From Gari tellinella (lineage: Eukaryota; Mollusca; Bivalvia; Cardiida; Psammobiidae), in assembly GCA_922989275.2 (NCBI GenBank), contig OV277861.1:20180479-20244478 (forward strand): DNA of 64,000 nt, in the 5' to 3' direction. Position 1 is the stretch's first letter. The number at the start of each line of letters is the position of its first letter. This document shows positions 12,701 through 24,700 of the stretch, piece after piece. The notes beneath the pieces were generated by a model. That model had not been told where the DNA came from. It ran no database searches and saw nothing but the letters and a program-made list of their open reading frames with translations. The translations under genes and the position numbers were made by a program.

Positions 12701-15700
12701 TATTACCAATATACTAGCAGATGGTAGGTTCAAGCAGGCTGAATGTAAAGAAGAAAGCGCTTTATTTTTATGTGGTATATTTCAGAGAACCATAGAACAC
12801 AGACGCAGTACGACAACGCCCTCATCATCAAGCTGTTTGCCTTCTCATTTGCCAACAGTTACGCCTCATGCTTTTACATTGCTTTTTTTAGAGGGGTAGG
12901 TACCCATGATTTAGTAAAACCTCTCTATTATGACCACTAGACTAAGGCTAATTGATTGTATGAAAGGCAGGTGGCAGCTTAACTCTTTCCTCCCTGAACC
13001 TTTAAATGGACAATTCCAGTTTCCATTTGAGTCTATACCATTTCTGACTTTTAAGGGTTGTTTTTGTCAATGTTTTGCATTATGACAAACAGTGAAGACC
13101 CAGATCAGAGGGCTCCTTACTGAGCCCTCTGATCTGGGTATTCACTGTTTGCATAGGACAAGTGCACTTTTCACATGTACATGATTGTATACTGTTTGAA
13201 AAGTACGCCTATACGCGGGACTAGGGTTCAAAGGGTTAAAGCAAGGTGAAAGTAAAACAGACCACCTATGTTGAGCACCTAATCATTAACCCTTTACCTC
13301 ATAGAAGTGCCTTTTAGCGCATTTATTTTATTCCTCAATTAAAAAAAAATAGTTATTTCCAATTTAAACGGTCACAAATATTTATTGTAATAAATTTTTC
13401 TACATTCTACCAGATGGTAGCTTAAAGCAGGCTGAAAGTAAAGCAGAATGCACCTTAAGGTGTAGTCTGCTTTACTTTCAGTCTGCGTTAAGTGGTCACC
13501 TTCAATACTAGAAACAGGCTATGGAGTAAAGGGTTAACCCTCTATCGATCTGTCTGTCTTCTCAGTCAGTCTGATCTCCTATTTAATAAGATTTGTTTGG
13601 GTTGTCACTCAAATAGATGTTTCACAAACATCCAATTATGTGTTGAAACACAATTAGGGCTGCCATAAATTGACATGAAAAATCCTAAGATTTCCAAATT
13701 TGCATTTTTCAAGTGTGCTTTTACAAATCGTACCTTTACCCCATAGCTTGTTTCTAGTTTTGTTGACATGCGACTACTTAAAGCAGACTGTAAGGAAAGC
13801 AAAATGCGCCTAAAGGCACATTCTGCTTTACTTTCAGCCTGCTTTAAGCTACTATAAACTGGGAAAAAATCCAAATATTTAGGAAAATCCGGAGAAATGG
13901 CAGCCCTGCTCAACATCTCTAATTGAAATTCTCTTAACCCTATAGCCTGTGTCTAGAATTAAAGACAGGTGACCACTTAAAGCTGGTTGAAAGTAAAGTA
14001 GAATGTGCCTTAGGGCACAGTCTGCTTTACTTTCAGCCTGCTCAAATCTACCATCAGCTAGGATATAGAAAATGTTCTGTATGGTTTGTAACCATGACTT
14101 TATAAAGAGGGACTATTTAATTCAAGGAGGAATAAAAAAGTGTATTTATGGGGTAAGGGGCTAGGTTGAAACTAATTCATATTTCTCCTATTGAAAATGA
14201 CAACTAGAGTTCGCATATAAGTCAAACATACTTATATTTCAAAGTTGAAGCATCTTGAATTTGACATTTCAACAGGGCTCTAGATAAGGGGAGTATTTCG
14301 AAAACTAAGATCTTTTATTTCTGCATTAAAACCTATAATGTCACTACTCATTAGAATCATCTCTTCAAGATGATTCTAATGAGTAGTAACACTATAGGAT
14401 TTGTTGCTGATATGAGTGAGAAAATGTTGAATATGTTAAGTTTACTCCCTAATATCTGGGGCCCTGGTTCAAGATAACAAAGTTAGACTATACATATTAT
14501 AAAAATTGTTAACAAGTGTTTTGTGTTTGTTTGTTTTGTTAGCGATTTGATGCGTTTGGAATATTCGGGCTGGGCTCGGAGTACAATGACGAGTGTGAGG
14601 GAGGTAACTGTATGGCTCAACTGTCATTTCAAGTCCTCATCCTCATGTTGGCCAAACCATTCCCCAAGTTCTTTAAAGACATCATACTTCCGTGAGTACT
14701 CATGCACCACTTCATTGTACAGTGCTCCCTCCCTACAACGGCCCTCCCAACAACAACTCCCTCCTTACAAAGACCCATGTGGCAGTTCCCTAAACAGGAC
14801 GGTTATGTCCAATCTATTCACGGCTGCAGTCTCGTCTGCTTAAATTTATTGTCTGCTGTAATTCTCAAAGTTACATATTGGACATTTTGACAGAAAAAAA
14901 TTAATGACAAGTGACAAACAGCTTGAATCCAGATCAGACGCCGCTTTAATCTGGATTCAAGCTGTTTGTAAATGTCCCTCCCTTTAAGGACTCCCTCCAA
15001 ACAACGCACACAATTTGTGTCTCCCGTTGGGTGTTGTTGAAGAGAGGGAACACTGTACTTTGAAAATGGTGGAACCTTTTGGGTGGTACAGTCAAACTTA
15101 TATTAACCCTGAGCAACTTGAAGTGTCATCTTCTTCAAATATATCGTCTTCGACAAAAAATATAAAAATTAGTTTTAATGGTGTTTGATCTGAAGAAATG
15201 TGGAATATGAGTGACAAACCTGACTATTTTTTTCAATGGAGGAAGACGTATCTATGAAGTAATGGGTTATGCCACCTTTCAATGCGGGATAATTAAAATC
15301 AGGCAAGTGCTAAATACAAGATATAAACAATGCAGCTTGTTCCTCTGGGAGCTTTCTGTATTATTTTCAACCTGCATTTAGCAACAAACTTTATAAGAGA
15401 CTGCGGTAATACAGGGTTGACTACATATCTATGAAAACATTTATATTTTTTTTTATAAAACAGCATTTATTCAGCCTCTGTTACCTACTAGATGTATCCG
15501 TGAAATTAACAGTAAAATAAATCAGGGCTCCAGATAAGAAGGAGTAAATTGAACAAATCTAACATTACTCCTTCTGGTCAGAACTAAATCCTGTGGTGTT
15601 ACTACTCATTAGAATCGTCTCGAAGAGACGATTCTAACGAGTAGTAACACCAAAGGGTTTAATGCAGACATAAAGATTTTAATTTTCGAAATACTTCCCT

Positions 15701-18700
15701 TATCTGGAGTCCTAAAAAATGATTTGATTACTCTTGTAGATTTTTGAAATCATTATGGCGGAAGAGACCAGCATGTTGTCAGTGTAGGAATCAAGTAGAA
15801 GATGAAGAAAAGAGAAGTGTGAAAGATGAGTCACCCAGTTTAAAGAAATCTAAAATGTTCTTGGAAACAGAGAGGCTGAAACCAGATCTAGGGGACTTTA
15901 CACTACCAGAATATACAGAGAAAGTCATAATGTATGGCTTCTTAATGGTAATACTACTGTTTTATCATAATGGTTAAATACATTGTAGTATACAGTTCTA
16001 GGGGACTTTACCCTACCAGAATATATAGTAGTCATCATGTATGGCTTCTTAATGGTAAGGCTTCCATTCTATCGTAATGGTTAAATACATTGTAGTATAC
16101 AGTACTTGGGGACTTAACCCTACCAGAATATACAGAGAAAGTCGTCATTTATGGCTTCTTAATGGTAAGGCTTCCATTCTATCATAATGGTTAAATACAT
16201 TGTAGTATACAGTACTTGGGGACTTTACCCTACCAGAATATACAGAGAAAGTCGTCATTTATGGCTTCTTAATGGTAAGGCAACCATTCTATCATAATGG
16301 TTAAATACATTGTAGTATACAATACTTGGGGACTTTACCCTACCAGAATATACAGAGAAAGTCGTCATTTATGGCTTCTTAATGGTAAGGCTTCCATTCT
16401 ATCATAATGGTTAAATACATTGTAGTATACAATACTTGGGGACTTTACCCTACCAGAATATACAGAGAAAGTCGTCATTTATGGCTTCTTAATGGTAAGG
16501 CTTCCATTCTATCATAATGGTTAAATACATTGTAGTATACAATACTTGGGGACTTTACCCTACCAGAATATACAGAGAAAGTCGTCATTTATGGCTTCTT
16601 AATGGTAAGGCTTCCATTCTATCATAATGGTTAAATACATTGTAGTATACAATACTTGGGGACTTTACCCTACCAGAATATACAGAGAAAGTCGTCATTT
16701 ATGGCTTCTTAATGGTAAGGCTTCCATTCTATCATAATGGTAAAATACATTGTAGTATACAATACTTGGGGACTTTACCCTACCAGAATATACAGAGAAA
16801 GTCGTCATTTATGGCTTCTTAATGGTAAGGCTTCCATTCTATCATAATGGTTAAATACATTGTAGTATACAATACTTGGGGACTTTACCCTACCAGAATA
16901 TACAGAGAAAGTCGTCATTTATGGCTTCTTAATGGTAAGGCTTCCATTCTATCATAATGGTTAAATACATTGTAGTATACAATACTTGGGGACTTTACCC
17001 TACCAGAATATACAGAGAAAGTCGTCATTTATGGCTTCTTAATGGTAAGGCTTCCATTCTATCATAATGGTTAAATACATTGTAGTATACAATACTTGGG
17101 GACTTTACCCTACCAGAATATACAGAGAAAGTCGTCATTTATGGCTTCTTAATGGTAAGGCAACCATTCTATCAGAATGGTTAAATACATTGTAGTATAC
17201 AATACTTGGGGACTTTACCCTACCAGAATATACAGAGAAAGTCGTCATTTATGGCTTCTTAATGGTAAGGCTTCCATTCTATCATAATGGTAAAATACAT
17301 TGTAGTATACAATACTAGGAGACTTTACCAGATTATACGGAGAAGGTCTTCCCCCAAAAAAAGAGGAATAGATCACAATGTCATGCATTAAAATGTGTCT
17401 ACATGGAGTAGTGGGTTAAATTAAAGTTTAGACAAAAGCTTACACAAATGCTGAATGATATGTGTTTTACTTTATTCCTTAACTTCTTATATCAGCTGTA
17501 GCTAAAGTTTTATTAACTCATTGAGCTCTAGTGATATGCATATGCATCAAATAGTGTTCTTGTGAAGGATACACTTTTCCTATGCAAACAGTGTAGAACC
17601 AGATCAGAGGGTTCTTGTAGAAGTCCTTTGACCAGGATCTGCACTGTTTAAACACCCCACAACCAGTTGTAGGGGGATATACTGGAATCACTCTGTCCAA
17701 CCGTCCTTCAGTCCCTCTGTCCATCTGTAGATAGAATTTTGTCCGGAGCTTTACCCCGCCTTCCTTCAACAAATTTGACTGTTTTTATTATCTCTTGTTT
17801 CATCTGTTTACCAGTATTGATGTTTTCTATTTCAGCTGTTTGCTGCTTCCTTTCCCCTGGCACCTTTAATTGCCATGGCCTGGCTGGCCATTGATATCAG
17901 AATTGATGCCAAACGTCTACTGTGGCTCAACAGGAGGCCTGTCTCATTCATTGCTCAAGATATAGGTATACCACATGTCGTTATCCATTTACAATGTACC
18001 CCCATTGCTCAAGATATAGGTAAAGCATGTCTTTATCCTTTTACCCCAATAGCCAGTTTCTAGTTTCTGTTTACTGAGACTGTCGTGTCTCGTGGTGTGA
18101 CCGAACCACTGCAATTTCCTTCTCTTGATAGTACTGCATGAGCAGGGGTTTATGGGCACCAACAAGCCTGCTTACTCTTTAGCCTATATAGTACTTCTAA
18201 GTTTGAGGCAGTCGGCTCCCTTTACCCCATAGCCAGTTCTAGTTTTGAAGACATCTGACTGCTTAAAGCAGGTTGAAAGTAAAGCAGAATATGCCTTAAG
18301 GCACATTCTGCTTTACTTTAAATCTGCATTAAGCTACCATCTGCTTGAATATAGAAAATATTTCTTATACATATTTATAGCTGTATAATTTAATATTGTT
18401 TGTTTTCATTACTTTTGGTTAGCTGTGATTGGCTGTAATTTTTGTTTCATAACCCAATGAAAACAAAAAAATCAGGCCACGCCTTGTCAGGACTACTTTC
18501 TCTTAGTTCAACTGCTCTCAACAAGCCCTGCATGAAGCAGGATGCTAAATGAGTTCATTGACGTCGACATAACTATAAAATAATGTCGCGTTTTGGCGGA
18601 AAATATATATGGCAGAGGGACTACAACCTACCTTTTAAAAGTGTTAAATAATGAACACTTGTGTCAGATTCTCTATTTAACTGCTTTCTTAAATTCAGTA

Positions 18701-21700
18701 GTGATATTAAATTATAAGGAATAATTTGGAATATTTATTGTATTCATGGAGTTATAAAAAAAACACCTGCTCACACTTTTGTATGAAACAGCTTTCGCGG
18801 TTTCATACAGTGTGACCAGGTTTTTTTTTCATACCTCCATGAATACAATAAATATTCGAATTATTCCTTAAATAAATTGGAAATATTTTCTTCAGTGGAG
18901 AAATAAATTAAAGGTGTAAAAAGGTGTATTCATGGGGTAATGGGTTAATCTACCATCAAATAGAATACCGTATTTCATCTAAAAGTTGGGCCAGCAAAAA
19001 AAATATTTTTTCAGTTGCCCAATATTTAGATTTCAAATAAATAATTTTGTTTGTCTGGTCCAACATTTAGTTCAAGGTTGAAAGGTACCACTTTCCTGAA
19101 CAAAATGTACCACTATATAGACAAAGTCAATTTATGTATCCTACTTTTCAAATAGTTTATTGTTAGCTCACCTGGCACAAAGTGCCATGGTGAGCTATTT
19201 TGATTGTCCTGTGTCCGTCGTCGTTCATCCGTCGTCTGTCCATCCGTCATCCGTCTGTCGTCAACAATTTCTTTAAACGACATTACAGATTGGTTTTTCT
19301 CTGTACAGGTATGTGGTATGGTATTCTGAACTTTGTCAACCTGATTGGAGTGATCTCTAATGGCTTTCTGATTGCCTTCACCTCTAGTTGGGGAGATAAA
19401 TACAGCCTTACGACACAGCTCTGGATCTGTATAGGCTTTGAGGTAAGTGTTGATGCCAAAGAAGCTGTTCTCTACAGACTGGTTTGTCTGTGGAATTCGA
19501 TAGTAGTTCTAGCATCGTCAGTGCTGTCCGCTCCTTTTCGATGTCAGACATACTTTTCCTCTGCCTTCTGGTACCAAGGTTATAAAGCATCTGAGTTGAG
19601 TTTGACAGCGTTCTCAAGCATTTGATTGGTCAGATTTGAGCCTAGGCTCAAATCTGACCAATAAAATGCTTGAGAATTACTTCAGACTCAACTCAAAAGC
19701 TTTATAACCTTGGAGCCTGGCCTATGCCCATCTGGAAGGATTGTTTTACTGAGACTGTCATGTCTCATGATGTGGCCGAACCAATGCTATTTCCTTCTCT
19801 TGATAATACTGAGCAGGGGTTACCGGGCACCAACAAGGCTGCTTACTCTATAGCCTATGAAGTACTTCTAAGTTTGAGGCAGTCAGCTCCCTTTACCCCA
19901 TAGCCTGTTTCTAGTTTTGAAGACAGATGACTACTTAAAGTGTATTTAAAGACAAGCAGAATGCCCCTAAATCTACATTCTGCTTTACTTTCTGCCTGCT
20001 TTAAGCTACCATATGCTAGAATACAGAAATTATTCCTCATAATATATTCATGACTGTATAAATTCAAACTATTTTCTTCATTGGAGATATAAATTAAATG
20101 CCTAAAAATGTGTAATCTCCTAAATGTAGATTTTTGGGGACAAATTTTGCTTTGAAGAAACAGTTTCATTGATCTACTTGCCTAGAATAATGGCAGCCTG
20201 AGGCTTGTCTTACGAAACGTATGACAAAAACAGTCGTAAGTCAAAACTTTAAAAAACATCTTATTTCTGATTTCTCCATCTAATCCTGTCTTGTGACATC
20301 TCTTTGGAATCGTCGTTTCAAGACGATTCCAAAGAGATGCCAGAAGCCTGGATTAGATGGAGCAATAAATAAAAGTTGAGAATTTTAAAATCTGACTTAC
20401 AACAATATTTGTCTCATGACGTTTTGTAAGACGGGCCTCTGGTTATTTGATAACTGTTTGTAATGATCATGGTGTTATAACACAGCATGTTGTACTAAGG
20501 ACTAATAAATATGATGTTTTTGATCCCTGTTTGTACAATTCTATTTGTAGCATATTGTGTTCGCCTTGAAGTTCATGCTAGCTTACCTGATACCTGATGT
20601 ACCGAAGGATGTCAGATTGGCAGTAAGAAGGGTAAACATTCTCTAACAATGTCTATTACAGTGGAGAATCTGTTATTCTTTCCCGTTTAAACGCAAACGT
20701 ACGCAAACGCAAAACACTAAAACGTAAAAAAGAACAACTTTTGGACAATTCTGATATTTCATGTTTATCTTAGTGGCAAACAGTTTGGAGCCTGATCAGA
20801 CGCCGGGTTACCCGTCGTCTGATCTGGCTCCAAACTGTTTGCACTGCAAATAATAGTTTTAGCGTAAACGCGTTTATTGGGAAAGAATAACAGATTCTCC
20901 ACTGTAGCATTTATAATTATTCTACAGTAAAACCTCTATATGACGCCCACTAAATTTTGTTAAATAGTTGGTGTTTTAAGGCAGGTGACTGCTTAAAGTA
21001 AGGTTACAGTAAAACAGAAAGCTCCTTCAGGAGCTTTCTGTTTTACTGTCACCTTGCTTTAAGCTGTCACCTGTATTTTATACATTCAGTAAGCCTCACT
21101 TTAGTGGTTGTAATAGAGAGGTTTTACTATAATGTTGTACTGTATAATGTAATTTCAATAATTCTTTGATCGTTTCATTAGTCAATCTGTAATTTTGATC
21201 CTAAGTTAAATCCTTTACCATATATTAGGGGTGTAACAATTCGCCGAAACCCGCATCGCAGTATATCGCAATACGGAGAAATCGAATCGCAATATATTGC
21301 AATATACTGTGTAAGTATGGAACAAGCATCTGCCATCATGTTTACTGTATTAATCTTGTTCAACCAGGCCCTTGATTCGCTGCTTGTTTCTTAATAAGAG
21401 CGTCTCGTTGAGCAAGATTAAACGGAAAGGAAATAGTTACTGTTACCTCGGCTAGGGATATGGATAAAACATCGGAGTGCGTCTACGCGTTGTTTCGAAA
21501 ACAATTCCGCGAAACAAAAAGTAAGTTTGTCCATTCTTTTACCGTTTTTAAATAAGGCAAAGAAAATCGTTTTTTCTGAATCTGAACCGCGGGGCAATAT
21601 TATTCAGCTCACACCGCAATATATCGGTACACCGCCGAATCGTTACACCCCTACCATATATACATATAGCTTGTTTTCAATGTTTAAGATAGGTGGATGT

Positions 21701-24700
21701 GTTGAAGCATGCGGAGAGTAAAGCAGAAAGCTCCTTCAGATTAATGACAGACTTGTATCTGGTAAGAAATCAGTGCATATTTAGGAGCTGCCTGATCTGG
21801 GTGTACACTGTTTTCAAGAGGCATCAACATAATAGCTAATAGCAGGAGGGTAAGATTGATAGATAGATGGATAGATGGATGGGTGGATGGGTTGGTGGAT
21901 GGATGGGTGAGTGGGTGGGTGGATGGATGGATGGGAGGATGGGTAGATGGATGGATGGATAAATTTTAGGTTGAAACAGAATAAAGGTAATCCAGAAAGC
22001 CTCCTTGTTGGAGATCTCTGCTTTACATTCAGCCTGCTTTCAAATAGACCATTGAAAGCAAGTTATAAGTATGAAATAAAGCTATGTGATAAAGGACTGG
22101 TTGTTGTTGGTTTTTAACACACTTTAATGATTTTCTATCATACCGTTGTCTAAACCTCTTGTTCACAGGAGAAATACCAAGTAGCCAAAAAGTTTGAAGA
22201 CAAGGGCAAGTTTATAGACTACACCGAGCTGGTACCCGCTGGCACTGTAGATGACAAGTAAGTATGGCCTAGGTAATTTAACCCTTCTTGTGCTGGAAAC
22301 CAGTATAATTATCTATATTTTGCAAACAGTGTAGACCCTGATCAGAGGGCTCCTTAAGGAGCCCTCTGATCAGGGTCTGCACTGTTTGTGTTATTTTTAT
22401 TATTCTGAAATATTTTCTAAAACTAACCCTGAAGATCAAATTAAACTGGTCAATTTTCATAAGTGGACTATTCCATATGAAAACTTCATCACTGAACACC
22501 TGTGTTGTAATTTGGTAAACTTGAACCCTTTACTCCTTAAATACTCCTTTTTACGCATTTAATTCATTCCTCCGTTTCAGAAAATAATTCCATTTTATAC
22601 AGCTATAAATATGCAACATAAGAAATATTTCCTTTTTCTTAGCAGAAAGTAGCTTAAAGCAGGCTGAAAGAAAAGCAGAATGTGCCTTATAAGGCACATT
22701 CTGATTTACTTTCAACATGCTTTAAGGTGGTTCGACAGCGGGCGGCCCGCATCTCGAGTTCCCGAAATGCTGATGACTTTCACCTGATCTTTGCGGCACG
22801 TGCTCATAGTAGAAAAGTTAGATAAAGAAAAGTTTGATCTGCTTCAGTGTCTTCTCCGTTAGCGCAGTGTGTACGGTGATTGACTTGCAATCCAGAGGTT
22901 CTAGGTTCGATTCCCACTCGCTTCAAAACTTTTTTTTAACAAATTGTCCGATTTGAGCAACTAGTCAATTCATAACGCAGTGATCAAAGGACAGGCTATG
23001 TTTAGTCTAGTAATAATGAATAATATCAGATGCAAGTATAGTCGAGTGACAGCTAAATTTGTGAGGATTTATAGCCTATATGACAGATGGCAGCTTAATA
23101 CAGGACAAAAGTAATGCTAAAAGATAGATCATAAAGGAGCTTTTATACATTACTTTTGTTATGCATTAAGCAGTCACTTGCCTTTAAAGAGCTACAGGCT
23201 ACAGTATCCAATGCTCCCTTATTACAGGTTTGACTTATGGTATTATTTAGAGCTGACGGCATTTTAAAGTTGAACTCAAGGGAGGTTACTAGTTTTGTGT
23301 TAACATTTTGTCAGAATTTCAGGAAATCATGTATAAAATGTAAATTCCACTGTAGATTTTCATTAAATTTTTGTGACTAGTAGAATTAAATTATATCTAT
23401 CTAATAGGAGTAAAATTAGTATATGTTAAACGACTAGATTTTTTGTAATTTGAGATTTTCAGAATTTGACTTTTTTAAAATATTGATATTTCCAGAAAAT
23501 ATGTCATGAAATACGTTTGTTTGCCCAATATCTTATAGTCTATGTACAGTTTACTTGAATATACAGAAATTATTGAGTTATATCATTTTGTAAAGAAAAT
23601 ATTCCTGTTTATTAAAAAAGGAGCTTTTCTCGACAAAAGGTCCAGTCAGAAAAAACGGCACTGTAACTTTTTTTCATTTTAACGATTTTTCACTCTCCAT
23701 ATGGTGTATATCATTTTAATCAAGGTTTCAAAGAATTCTGACACAGAATAAGCTGACCCGCGAACCACCTTAACTGTCGACATATCTTCAAAATTAGAAA
23801 AAGGCTATGGAGTAAAGGGTCAAAGTAATATTTGAGCATCAAAACTTCAGATAATAGATGTTCATAGTGGGCAGAGATTTTTTTATATGACTATTCAGCG
23901 GGCACAGAGTTACATGTATAGAGCTCCAAATAAGGGGAGTATTTAAAAAGCTAAAATCTTCATTTCAGCATTAAACCCTATGGTGTCACTACTCATTAGA
24001 ATCATCTCTTAGAGACGATTCTAATGAGTAGTAACACCATATGATTTGGTGCTGAAATAAGTTAGAAAATGTTGGATTTGTTTAATTAACTCACTCTTAT
24101 CTGGAGCCCTGCATGTAGTTGAAAATAATGATATTTACCCCCTGCTCTTGTTGTGATATCAATGTTTCACAGTAGATACTAGCACTTATGTTTTAAACCT
24201 TTGAATTTTCATAATTTTAAACATTCATGCCTTATTATTATTTTCATTGAATCTTTTATGTACATGACACTAATTTTTAGCTTGAAGAATCTTGATGCTT
24301 ATGTAATGACCACAGCATCTGCACTAATTAAGGTTTGGATACGAGTGTTGAGATATATTTTCAATAGGGGAGCGAAGTTGTTCTCTGACAGCTCTTGTCA
24401 AACCCTTTCCTTCATAGCCAGTTGTGCAGATCACCTACAACTAACTGGTATAACATTTCAGATATTTTGTTTTAAAGCAATATGATTGCTAAAGCAAGTT
24501 GAAAGAAAGCAGAAAAAATCTTTAGCACCTTTCTACTTTACTTTCATCTTGCTTAACCCTTTCCCTGATAGAAGCGCCTTTTAGCGCATTTGATTTATTC
24601 CTCCGCTGAAGAAAATAGTTCCAATTTAATCAGTCATGAATATATATTATAGGGAATATTTTCTATATTCTAGCACATGATAGCTAAAAGCAGGCTGAAA

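Noticed and set aside
15948..15977. Exon 10 running on past its donor
   Set aside because: An in-frame TAA follows within 30 bases and the family continues directly with exon 11 ([10 protein letters not shown]).
15948..17345. CRISPR-like regular array
   Set aside because: Units are contiguous 110-bp tandem copies without unique spacers, derived from exon 10 in an animal intron.
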